From Penium margaritaceum (Eukaryota > Streptophyta > Zygnematophyceae > Desmidiales > Peniaceae), in assembly GCA_023375785.1 (NCBI GenBank), contig SZWC01007335.1, positions 87,206 through 122,519 of the forward strand: DNA of 35,314 nucleotides, given 5' to 3'. Below the pieces are notes generated by a model. That model was not told where the DNA came from. It worked only from the letters and a program-made list of their open reading frames with translations, and searched no databases. The first letter of the stretch is position 1. Every line of letters begins with the position of its first letter. The position numbers were made by a program, and so were the translations under genes. Shown here piece by piece: positions 20,831 through 28,502 of the stretch.

Positions 20831-21640
20831 TTCTGTCAAGAATAGTGCAACATGAATTGTATTATTCTATCTTCAAATACATGTCGTTCACATAACAGTG
20901 CAAAAGTGATAAGACTACCAGAGCTATCGACATTTATTCGACCGTTGAATCGAATGGTGTTCGGCCGGCTTTGTTTACATCAAGGTGCTACTTTGTCTAG
21001 CTTTGCATTCATGTGTTTCAAAATGACTTTAACAGTATGATTGGTTTGTACGGAGATATACGTGCTGACTAAATGATATTCATCGTTGGATTTAGTGATG
21101 TAACAGCGTCGGTGTTTACTCATGGGTTCAAAATCATGTGTCTAAATGAACGGTCGGTCAGAATAGCAAATCCTTGATGTCGCTGGTAAGTGCTTACTTA
21201 ACTTACCAAAACAGGTCGCGTAAAGTCCAGTCTTCTTTGTGCGCAAAATGGTTGTACGTACAATGAAGACACATAGCAACATGGCATTTTGCATGGTTCC
21301 ATGCAATGTCTTGACTGGCACTGGAGCTTCATTGAAGGAATAAACATGGAACAGGTTTAGAAGGCGCGCCAAAACTTGTTATGTCTCACAGAAACGTATA
21401 GCAAGAACATACGACAACAGAGAAAAAACAACATTACTAACCAGTAACTTGTTCTGGAATCACATTATGATTGATTTCTTTCCATGCAGGTTTAATGTAC
21501 AGGAAAATAGAAGATGCATTTGTATCATTCTTTTTAGTTTATCATATCATAAAGATGTTTTCAAAATGTATCATTTTGAAGAAATGTGCAATTATTAGTT
21601 AGAAACGTTTCTAAAACTTATAAGACGTACAAACTAGGTC
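20831..21640. other. Unique AT-rich DNA, no gene recognised
   Basis: About 800 bp of non-repetitive sequence between satellite A and satellite C. The two largest frames (62 codons at 20852 plus, 76 codons at 21142 minus) show no recognisable domain. A splice-donor-like CTGGTAAGT at 21183-21191 and an acceptor-like TTTCTTTCCATGCAG ending at 21490 are present, but there is no coding sequence around them to support an intron. Confidence 0.6.
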
Positions 21641-22061
21641 ACACCATCTACACTTAATGTTTTGTACACCTCCATATGCACTTCTCAAACATAATTTCAT
21701 GTACCAATCTCTTTATCCCTACCTACCTCTCATATTATACACACTATTTAATGCACTAGTTTAGTCTCGTACTCTCATCAAACTCACCAATCCATGCACC
21801 TCCTCATGCACTCCCCACATCCACTTCCATCCCACATGCATCCTCCCTCCATACATACCTCTTGAACCGAAAAAAAAAGAGGATATTTGGTTGCAAAAAA
21901 GTTGAGAAATAGTGTGATGTCAATGTTAGAATCAAATAATTCACTCTACAAGTGTATATATATAAGCACAACCCACACATCGGACCATACACGTCCACTT
22001 ACACTCCCCTCGTACACTTTCCATCTCCACACCCACACCAAACACATTACCCAAACAATTG
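21641..22061 (+). repeat. Degenerate satellite C, left of the copia insertion
   Basis: G-poor, C/A/T-rich sequence with recurring phrases such as CATACAC-TCCACTTACACTCCCC and a following CACTTTCC. It becomes clearly recognisable as the satellite C unit from about 21946 (ACAAGTGTATATA). The array resumes after the copia element. Confidence 0.7.
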
Positions 22062-22066
22062 TATAC
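22062..22066. repeat. Target-site duplication TATAC, left copy
   Basis: Five bases immediately before the 5' LTR, identical to the five bases after the 3' LTR. A 5-bp duplication is normal for copia integrases. Confidence 0.88.
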
Positions 22067-22254
22067 TGTTAAAAAGTGCCCCTGCCATGGATGCCCTTTG
22101 TCGTCTTCCTGGTTCGACCACGGGGAAAGTGGTCAGATGTCTTATCTGATTTTAGATTTGGACTCCTTGCATTTTTCCATGCAGTTTCGAGCTTTCAGTT
22201 GCTCGATTTGGTTGAGAATTCAGAAAGTTAGCCCCATCCGAAGTCCGGGTGGTA

Positions 22255-22304
22255 GGTGGGTGGAATCTGGGTTCCGTCATTGGTGACGAAGTAATTCCAC
22301 CACC
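22255..22304 (+). other. Imperfect hairpin with CGTCA/TGACG core in the LTR
   Basis: GGTGGGTGGAAT (22255-22266) is the inverse of ATTCCACCACC (22294-22304) apart from one extra G. Inside it lies a perfect CGTCA-TTGG-TGACG mini-stem (22275-22288). TGACG is the core recognised by plant TGA-type bZIP factors. The 3' LTR keeps the outer arms but reads TGACA there. A regulatory role in U3 is inference. Confidence 0.5.
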
Positions 22305-22406
22305 AGTGATCCGAGTTCGACTTCAATGAGCTCCAAGGGCACATGGGCCATGAACAAAAGGGATGTGGATGGTCTTCTGGACCAGGGCAAGCCTCCCCCC
22401 ACGTTG

Positions 22407-22460
22407 GGATGACAGGAAGGGCGCTTCGACAGGCCACCGTCGAAGCGCCTCCCGTCATTC
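22407..22460 (+). other. Long hairpin in the LTR U3 region
   Basis: The arms GGCGCTTCGAC (22420-22430) and GTCGAAGCGCC (22439-22449) are perfect complements around the 8-base loop AGGCCACC. An outer pair, ATGAC with GTCAT, extends the structure. It is conserved in the duplicated segment and in the 3' LTR. It could be a protein-binding palindrome or an RNA structure if transcribed. Confidence 0.6.
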
Positions 22461-22580
22461 CCGTTCGTGGGTATGGTGGGCGGCTCGGCTCCACCATGGC
22501 TTACTCTAACGGCCGTAGCAGGGGCTCTACTGCTCCGTTTTGGGCGTGCTTGGATGCGTTGGAAAGCTTAGATCACAGGC

Positions 22581-22586
22581 TATAAG
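22581..22586 (+). promoter_or_regulatory. Candidate LTR TATA box
   Basis: TATAAG in the context GGCTATAAGAATC. It is repeated at 22874-22879 in the duplicated segment and at 27890-27895 in the 3' LTR, about 200 bp before the LTR end. That position suits a U3/R promoter, but the start of transcription is not visible from sequence alone. Confidence 0.45.
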
Positions 22587-22621
22587 AATCTGATGTAATC
22601 TCACCAAAATAACTAACCATT

Positions 22622-22622
22622 N
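22622..22622. other. Single N joining duplicated LTR segments
   Basis: One undetermined base between two near-identical segments of about 292 bp, interpreted as a contig join rather than a biological duplication. Confidence 0.85.
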
Positions 22623-23082
22623 GCTCCAAGGGCACATGGGCCATGAACAAAAGGGATGTGGATGGTCTTCTGGACCAGGGCAAGCCTCCCCCCACGTTGG
22701 GATGACAGGAAGGGCGCTTCGACAGGCCACCGTCGAAGCGCCTCCCGTCATTCCCGTTCGTGGGTATGGTGGGCGGCTCGGCTCCACCATGGCTTACTCT
22801 AACGGCCGTAGCAGGGGCTCTACTGCTCCGTTTTGGGCGTGCTTGGATGCGCTGGAAAGCTTAGATCACAGGCTATAAGAATCTGATGTTATCTCACCAA
22901 AATAACTAACCATCGATGACTCCCAGCTTTTCTCAGTTTCCGCAATCTGTGTTCTGCCTGAATTCTGCCCCCTTGGTGTTGTGGCGACCCAAAGCACACA
23001 CCTCCCTTGGAAGTCTCTTTGCACTAAGCAGCCGTGGACACTCAGGCAGTTCAGGGCACGCCAGGACAGCATTCCTGACAAA

Positions 23083-23096
23083 GGGTTATGGGCCCA
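23083..23096 (+). other. Primer binding site matching the anticodon arm of initiator tRNA-Met
   Basis: GGGTTATGGGCCCA lies two bases after the LTR. It is the reverse complement of UGGGCCCAUAACCC, the anticodon stem-loop of eukaryotic initiator tRNA-Met (anticodon CAU inside). The usual plant copia site complementary to the 3' end of the same tRNA (TGGTATCAGAGC) is absent here. Drosophila copia is known to prime from a 5' half of initiator tRNA-Met cut in the anticodon loop, and this site fits that mode. Confidence 0.8.
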
Positions 23097-23206
23097 TGGC
23101 CCTGACTTGCCTACCAAGACGTTCACGGCTTCCGCAAACGCACGGGAGTGTCGCTCCGGGCGACTTCGCTGTCGCACGTTGAGACTGTCCATTGCAGAAG
23201 TTCAAC
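23097..23206 (+). other. Copia 5' untranslated leader
   Basis: About 110 bp between the primer site and the first ATG. I see no ORF or clear structural motif beyond GC-rich short inverted words such as TCGCTCCGGGCGA. Confidence 0.6.
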
Positions 23207-25321
23207 ATGGCGCAGAAGATAGCGTCCTCGCCCATCCAAAAGTACATGGGTGGCCCAAGCTTTGGGCTGTGGCGGTGGCATTTTGAGATCTACCTCGCGC
23301 ACAAGGGACTGCTGGAGCTCATGAAGGGCATGGAGGTTCAAGATGCGAGCGCAACGGTCGAGGAGAAGACGGCCTTCACAAGAAAGAACACGGAGGCGCT
23401 AATGCTCCTGTTGTCGGCGCTGCATGAATCTCAGTGGGGCTATATCCATGGCTGTGAGGTGGCAGCCAACGCATGGAAGAAGCTCTGCTCCATCCACCAA
23501 TCCGCATCCCTAACCAACAAGATCTTCGCAATGAAGCGACTCTTGACGGTGAGGATCGAGGAGGGTGAGGACGTCATTTCTGCCATGCAACAGATCGAGT
23601 CTCTTGCCTCACAATATAATGATGTGGGGTGGAAGATTGACACGAAGATGCAGGCAATGGCCCTCCTCATGGCTCTACCCGACAGTTGGGATCCTCTCAT
23701 CACCGTGCTGGGAGGTTGGGAGGAGGATAAACTCACCTACGGCGCAGTCGCCGAGTACATCCGCAATGAGGTACACCGTCGGTGCGGTGGCAAGACCTCG
23801 TCATCCTCAACTTCCCTGATCACCAAAACGCAGGGTGGCAGCAGCAGCGGCAAGCAAGGCGGCGGTAAGGGCGGCGGCAAGAAGGGCGCCAAGAAGGGAG
23901 CATGCCATAATTGTGGCAAGGAGGGCCATTGGGCCAAGGAGTGTCCGGAGGAGGCGCAGGCCGGCGGCAAAGGCGCCAAAGGCAAGAAGGCGCTCCTCAA
24001 CGGCACAAAGAACCACGACCTGAAGGACGCCAACCGGCGATGCCTCGACTCAGGTGCGGAGGAGCATACCCAAGTCGAGAAGGTGGGGTTCATCAACTAC
24101 ACCAAGTGTGCCAAGTCCATGGTGACCGCCAACGACAAGGTTGAACCTGCGGCCGGCCAAGGTGATGTGGATGTAGAGGTGGTGGTTGGTGGTAAAAAGG
24201 CGCAATGTGTGATTCAAAATGTGCAACATGTCCCCGGCCTGGTTGACATTTTGGGTGTGAGCCGTTTGACAGACAAGGGGTATGAAGTCCTCTTCCGCAA
24301 GAAAGGTGCAGTCGTGCAGATGGACGGCGGCGGCGAGGTCGTGCTAGAGGCAAAGTGCGAGGGAGGCCTCTACATCGTTGAGACCAAGGTCATCCCCTCG
24401 GCATCAGACGTAGCAGACCCGCCAGCACGCGTCGTCAACCTTGCAAAAGGCGGGGGAGCAGACCTGCAGCTATGGCATCGGCGGCTGGGGCACTCGTCGC
24501 CCGCAGTCGTACACGAGATGGCAAAGCGCGACATGGTTCGCGGCCTCAACATCACCGGTGCAGCTGACGCAGCAGCAGATTCCGCAGAGCACAAGTGCGA
24601 GCCTTGCATCGTGGGCAAGGCAAAGCGCAAGCCGTTCGAAGATGGACAACGGCGGGCCGAGAACCTGCTCGAGGTCGTGCACAGTGATGTGTGCGGACCG
24701 ATCAAGACGCCGTCTGTTGGGGGCGCGCGTTACTTTGTCACTTTCATTGACGATTGCAGTAGAAAACTCTACGTCTACTTCATGAAGCGGAAGAGCGATG
24801 TGCTGGACCGACTGAAGAAGTATGTCGCAACGGTGAAGAGGCAGACTGGCCGCAAGGTCAGAGCTCTACGCAGCGACAATGGCGGGGAGTATGTGGGCTG
24901 CGGAGGGTGGCTGAAGGAGCAGGGCATTGAGTGGCAGCCGACCACTCCGTACACGCCTCAATCTAATGGCGTGGCGGAGTGTATGAACCTGAGGCTACTC
25001 ACAATGGCGCGGATAATGCTCGTGGATGCAAAGTTGCCACGGAGCCTGTGGGCCGAGGCAGTGAGTACGGCGTGGTACATCACCAACCTCGCTTCAACAG
25101 CAGTGCTGAAGGGGAAGGGCGGCTGGAAGACGCCGCAGGAGGCTTGGAGCGGGCGCAAACCAAGCGTGGCGTACCTGAAGGCGTTCGGGTGCAAGGCACA
25201 CGCGTTGGTGCAGGCCGCGCAAAGAAAAGACTCCAAACTGGACCCGCGTGCAAAGGCGTACGCGTTCGTCGGATACGAGAGTGCGCTCAAGGCGTACCGC
25301 CTCTTTGACCCACGGACATAG
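23207..25321 (+). CDS. Copia Gag-protease-integrase polyprotein (stops at in-frame TAG)
   Basis: 704 codons from the ATG at 23207, which has a good start context (CAACATGGC); no ATG precedes it in frame. The Gag part comes first, with a UBN2/retrotran-gag-like helical domain over about residues 10-200. A basic glycine/lysine linker and one CCHC zinc knuckle follow (C-H-N-C-G-K-E-G-H-W-A-K-E-C, 23903-23944) for RNA binding. The protease has the active-site triplet in C-L-D-S-G-A (24047-24058). The integrase follows: an HHCC finger (W-H-R-R-L-G-H to C-E-P-C, 24473-24607) and the catalytic D, D and E at codons 24686, 24875 and 24977. The usual A-E-R-M-N after the Glu reads A-E-C-M-N, consistent with CGT to TGT decay. 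The frame ends in F-D-P-R-T and TAG (25319-25321); the next codon continues the family motif in the same frame. Confidence 0.9.
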   Translation: MAQKIASSPIQKYMGGPSFGLWRWHFEIYLAHKGLLELMKGMEVQDASATVEEKTAFTRKNTEALMLLLSALHESQWGYIHGCEVAANAWKKLCSIHQSASLTNKIFAMKRLLTVRIEEGEDVISAMQQIESLASQYNDVGWKIDTKMQAMALLMALPDSWDPLITVLGGWEEDKLTYGAVAEYIRNEVHRRCGGKTSSSSTSLITKTQGGSSSGKQGGGKGGGKKGAKKGACHNCGKEGHWAKECPEEAQAGGKGAKGKKALLNGTKNHDLKDANRRCLDSGAEEHTQVEKVGFINYTKCAKSMVTANDKVEPAAGQGDVDVEVVVGGKKAQCVIQNVQHVPGLVDILGVSRLTDKGYEVLFRKKGAVVQMDGGGEVVLEAKCEGGLYIVETKVIPSASDVADPPARVVNLAKGGGADLQLWHRRLGHSSPAVVHEMAKRDMVRGLNITGAADAAADSAEHKCEPCIVGKAKRKPFEDGQRRAENLLEVVHSDVCGPIKTPSVGGARYFVTFIDDCSRKLYVYFMKRKSDVLDRLKKYVATVKRQTGRKVRALRSDNGGEYVGCGGWLKEQGIEWQPTTPYTPQSNGVAECMNLRLLTMARIMLVDAKLPRSLWAEAVSTAWYITNLASTAVLKGKGGWKTPQEAWSGRKPSVAYLKAFGCKAHALVQAAQRKDSKLDPRAKAYAFVGYESALKAYRLFDPRT

Positions 25322-27331
25322 GACATCATCACCAGCCGCGACGTCACGTTTGATGAGCAGCAGAGCTACTGCAGCAGCAGCAACAACATTGATGTGGCGC
25401 ACTCTCGAAAGCAGGGGGAGTGGTTCCAATTCCTTGAGCATGAGGAGGAGCCGGCGGCTGCAGAGGTCGATGACGGGTCCTCGAAGGATGACGATGCTGG
25501 AGTGCAACAGGGCAATGCAGCAGGTGCAGGTGCCTCTGGAGTGCAGGACGCAGCAGCCAAGGCGGGGGAGCCCACGGCCGAGGACAATGTTGCAGCAGAG
25601 CAGCAGCAAGACCAGCAGCCAGCGTCGCCATGGTCGCCGCGTCGCAGTCGGAGGCGGCGGAATGCGGCAAAGCGGTATGACACAAGCACCGGCCACTGGG
25701 TTGGCATGGCGCGGTGCATGATGGCAGCCACAAAGGAGCCGACAACTGTGCAAGAGTCGCTTGCACAGCGTGATGGGCAGCAGTGGGGCGAAGCAATAAA
25801 ATCTGAACTTGCGTCCCTTGCTGAGAACGTCACTTGGGAGTTGGTGGATCGGCCTGAGGGGGCGAAGGTGATCAGCTCCAAGTGGGTGTTCAAGGTGAAG
25901 CTCACCAAGGACAGCAAGGTGGAGAAATACAAGGCACGGCTAGTGGCAAAAGGGTACGCAGAGCGGAAAGACGAACACTACGATGAGACGTTCGCGCCCG
26001 TTGCCAAGTTCACGAGCATCCGGACGATCCTTGCGGTGTCAGCCGCAAATGACATGGAGATCCACCAAATGGATGTCAAAACAGCATTCCTAATTGGCAT
26101 CATTGACAAGGAGATCTACCTTGAGGTGCCGGAGGGGGTGGATGCGCCGGAGGGCAAGGTGTGCAAGCTGCAGAAGGCCTTGTACGGGCTAAAACAGGCG
26201 CCCAGGTGCTGGTACCAACAAATGGACGGCTACATGGCGGAGCTCGGCTTCAAGCGCTGTGAGTCAGACCACAGCGTGTATGTGCGGTGCAGCAAGGGAC
26301 TCCATCAGATTGTGGCACTCTACGTGGACGATCTGATCCTGTGCTCATCAGATCTGGCGGCTTTGCAGGAGCTCAAGGAGCAGCTCAGCAGCAGATTTAA
26401 GATGACGGACATGGGGGAGTTGGAGTACTGCCTTGGGGTGAGCATCACGCGGAACCGGAGAGCGCGCACGCTTGAGTTGGAGCAGGCCAAGTACGTGGCC
26501 AAGGTACTGAAGCGGTACGGCATGGAGGACTGCAAACCAGTGGGCAGTCCGTTCTCCACAAGCTCTGAGCTGAGTGCGGCGATGGCGCCACAAACTAAAG
26601 AGGAGAAGGAGGACATGGCGGAGGTGCCCTACCAATCTGTGGTGGGCAGCCTCATGTATGCCATGGTGGCGACTCGGCCGGACTTGGCCTACACGGTGGG
26701 CCAGGTGAGTAGGTATGTGGCCAACCCTGGGCCACTACACTGGCAGGCGGCAAAGCGCATCCTCCGGTACTTGCAGGCAACGCGGCATGCGCGCCTGAAG
26801 TACGACAGAAAGGGGAGGTCAGACCCCTTGCGGCTGGTCTGCTACACTGACACAGACTACGCCGGTGATGTGGACAAGAGGAAGTCCACTTTTGGCTATG
26901 TGTTCTTCCTCGCAGGTGCAGCGGTCTTGTGGTGCAGCAGAAAGCAGGACTGCATTGCCACCTCCACAGTGGAGGCGGAGTACGTCGCTCTGGCCGAGGC
27001 GGTCAAGGAAGCGGTGTGGCTCCGCAGATTGCTGGGGGAGCTGGGCGTGCCGCAGCAGGAGCCTACGGTGGTTCATGAAGACAACACCGGCTCCATCTCG
27101 CTGACCAACAACCCGATGCAGCACAGGAGGACAAAGCACATCGACGTACGCTACCACTACGCGCGTGACATGGTGGAGAAGGGACAGGTTGTGCTTCAAC
27201 ATTGCAGCACGAAGCACATGCTCGCGAATTGCTTGACCAAGGCGCAGCTCCAGGATCGGCATGTCATCAGCCTTGCAGGGCTTGGGTTGACAAGCTGTGA
27301 AGGGCTTGAAGGCGCAGACGCGGACGAGTGA
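25322..27331 (+). CDS. Copia reverse transcriptase-RNase H region, in frame after the TAG
   Basis: 669 codons in the same frame as the upstream polyprotein, ending at TGA 27329-27331. It opens with D-I-I-T-S-R-D-V-T-F-D-E, the segment that normally follows F-D-P-R-T without a break, so the TAG is a nonsense change in one polyprotein gene. A low-complexity E/Q/A linker leads to the RVT_2 reverse transcriptase: W-V-F-K-V-K, K-A-R-L-V-A-K-G, Q-M-D-V-K-T-A-F-L, L-Y-G-L-K-Q-A-P and the catalytic Y-V-D-D at 26321-26332. RNase H has Y-T-D-T-D-Y-A-G-D (Asp codon 26848), S-T-V-E-A-E-Y, H-E-D-N-T-G and T-K-H-I-D-V-R-Y-H. The usual F-L-N-G reads F-L-I-G and M-L-A-D reads M-L-A-N. Translation would need readthrough or an internal start; otherwise it is a broken copy. 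Confidence 0.9.
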   Translation, partial: DIITSRDVTFDEQQSYCSSSNNIDVAHSRKQGEWFQFLEHEEEPAAAEVDDGSSKDDDAGVQQGNAAGAGASGVQDAAAKAGEPTAEDNVAAEQQQDQQPASPWSPRRSRRRRNAAKRYDTSTGHWVGMARCMMAATKEPTTVQESLAQRDGQQWGEAIKSELASLAENVTWELVDRPEGAKVISSKWVFKVKLTKDSKVEKYKARLVAKGYAERKDEHYDETFAPVAKFTSIRTILAVSAANDMEIHQMDVKTAFLIGIIDKEIYLEVPEGVDAPEGKVCKLQKALYGLKQAPRCWYQQMDGYMAELGFKRCESDHSVYVRCSKGLHQIVALYVDDLILCSSDLAALQELKEQLSSRFKMTDMGELEYCLGVSITRNRRARTLELEQAKYVAKVLKRYGMEDCKPVGSPFSTSSELSAAMAPQTKEEKEDMAEVPYQSVVGSLMYAMVATRPDLAYTVGQVSRYVANPGPLHWQAAKRILRYLQATRHARLKYDRKGRSDPLRLVCYTDTDYAGDVDKRKSTFGYVFFLAGAAVLWCSRKQDCIATSTVEAEYVALAEAVKEAVWLRRLLGELGVPQQEPTVVHEDNTGSISLTNNPMQHRRTKHIDVRYHYARDMVEKGQVVLQHCSTKHMLANCLTKAQLQDRHVISLAGLGLTSCEGLEGADADE

Positions 27332-27366
27332 GAGTGAGCATGAGGCATCCGGCATGGAAGGTGCAT

Positions 27367-27374
27367 GGGGGAGA
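27367..27374 (+). other. Polypurine tract
   Basis: GGGGGAGA, followed by one T and then the TG of the 3' LTR. This is the standard primer position for plus-strand DNA synthesis of LTR elements. Confidence 0.8.
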
Positions 27375-27375
27375 T

Positions 27376-28096
27376 TGTTAAAAAGTGCCCCTGCCATGGA
27401 TGCCGTTTGCCATTTTCCTGGTTCGACCACCGGGGGAGTGTTCAGATGTCTTATCTGATTTCAGATTTGGATTCCTTGCATTTTTCCATGTAGTTTCGAG
27501 CTTTCAGTTGCTCGATTTGGTTGAGAATATGGAAAGTTAGCCCCATCCGAAGTTCGGGTGGTAGGTGGGTGGAATCTGGGTTCCGTCATTGGTGACAAAG
27601 TAATTCCACCACCAGTGATCCGAGTTCGACTTCAATGAGCTCCAAGGGCGTATGGGCCATGAACAAAAGGGATGTGGATGGTCTTCTGGACCAGGGCGGG
27701 CCTCCCCGTACGTTGGGATGACAGGAAGGGCGCTTCGACAGGCCACCGTCGAAGCGCCTCCCGTCATTCCCGTTTGTGGGTATGGTGGGCGGCTCGGCTC
27801 CACCATGGCTTACTCTAACGGCCGTAGCAGGGACTCTACTGCTCCGTTTTGGGCGTGCTTGGATGCGTTGGAAATCTTAGATCACAGGCTATAAGAATCT
27901 GATGTAATCTCACCAAAATAACTAACCATTTATGACTCCCAGCTTTTCTCAGTTTCCGCAATCTGTGTTCTGCCAGAATTCTGCCCCCTTGGTGTTGTGG
28001 CGACCCAAAGCACACACCTCCCTTGGAAGTCTCTTTGCACTAAGCAGCCGTGGACACTCAGGTAGTTCAGGGCACGCCAGTACAGCATTCATGACA
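27376..28096 (+). repeat. 3' LTR of the copia element (721 bp)
   Basis: Begins TGTTAAAAAGTGCC and ends ATGACA, directly followed by the TATAC target duplication. It aligns along its whole length to the 5' LTR once the assembly duplication there is collapsed, with about 30 substitutions by eye, many of them C/T or G/A transitions. It retains both hairpins and the TATAAG motif (27890-27895). Confidence 0.92.
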
Positions 28097-28101
28097 TATA
28101 C
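28097..28101. repeat. Target-site duplication TATAC, right copy
   Basis: Identical to the bases preceding the 5' LTR; satellite C continues from here (CAAGTGCAAATTTC). Confidence 0.88.
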
Positions 28102-28469
28102 AAGTGCAAATTTCTACAGGCAATCCATCCTCTTACGCATACACCTCCACTTGCTCTCCCCTCGTACAGTTCCTTCCCTCCTCCTACACACCTAACCACT
28201 AGTAACCAAATTACTAGAAACCGACATACACAAGTGTATACTTGTACACAAAAAGCCACATTTGGGAATGCATCTCTACATACACACTCCGCATACACTG
28301 TCCACTCCCACCCCTTCCCCCCTCCCCCGTCCAACCAACATCAAGCAATCTGTAGAAGTTACTCAAACCAGTAAACCAATAAACAAAAGTACATATTTCT
28401 CTACAAAACCCATACACTCAACCATACACCTCCACTGACAATCCTCACATACACTTTCCGTTCCCACAG

Positions 28470-28502
<33 letters not shown>

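Larger units (their letters stand above)
22067..23080 (+). repeat. 5' LTR of the copia element (1014 bp as assembled, 721 bp when collapsed)
   Basis: Begins TGTTAAAAAGTGCC and ends CTGACA. It contains an internal repeat of about 292 bp (22330-22621 and 22623-22914, offset 293) around a single N. Subtracting 293 gives 721 bp, exactly the length of the 3' LTR, so the extra segment is most likely an assembly error. The first copy shares GTTGG, GATGTA and CCATT with the 3' LTR where the second copy has GCTGG, GATGTT and CCATC. The two sides of the N may therefore come from different alleles or element copies. It should drive transcription of the element. Confidence 0.9.
22062..28101 (+). mobile_element. 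Complete Ty1/copia LTR retrotransposon with TSD
   Basis: The element has the target duplication TATAC on both sides (22062-22066, 28097-28101) and LTRs starting TGTT and ending GACA. A primer site lies directly after the 5' LTR and a polypurine tract directly before the 3' LTR. The gag-pol order is gag, protease, integrase, reverse transcriptase, RNase H, which is diagnostic of Ty1/copia rather than Ty3/gypsy. Roughly 30 differences between the LTRs counted by eye over 721 bp (about 4%) imply an insertion that is not recent, assuming both LTRs belong to this copy. One in-frame TAG and changes in conserved residues suggest it is inactive on its own. It interrupts satellite C: removing the element and one TATAC gives a continuous repeat unit. 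Confidence 0.93.

Noticed and set aside
20852..21372. Small ORFs of 62 and 76 codons in the unique region
   Set aside because: No recognisable domain, no strong start context and a length expected by chance.
21183..21490. Splice-donor-like CTGGTAAGT and acceptor-like TTTCCATGCAG suggesting an intron of about 300 bp
   Set aside because: The flanking sequence shows no coding potential or homology, and such motifs occur by chance.
22228..22790. Minus- and plus-strand ORFs of 80-89 codons in the LTRs
   Set aside because: They lie inside LTR regulatory sequence, repeat with the LTR copies and match no domain.
25319..25321. Programmed stop-codon readthrough between integrase and reverse transcriptase
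   Set aside because: Copia elements do not normally use a stop here, and I recognise no readthrough context or pseudoknot; a nonsense mutation is more likely.
25094..25932. Minus-strand ORFs of 150-220 codons opposite the copia polyprotein
   Set aside because: Antisense shadows of a GC-rich coding region; no domain seen.
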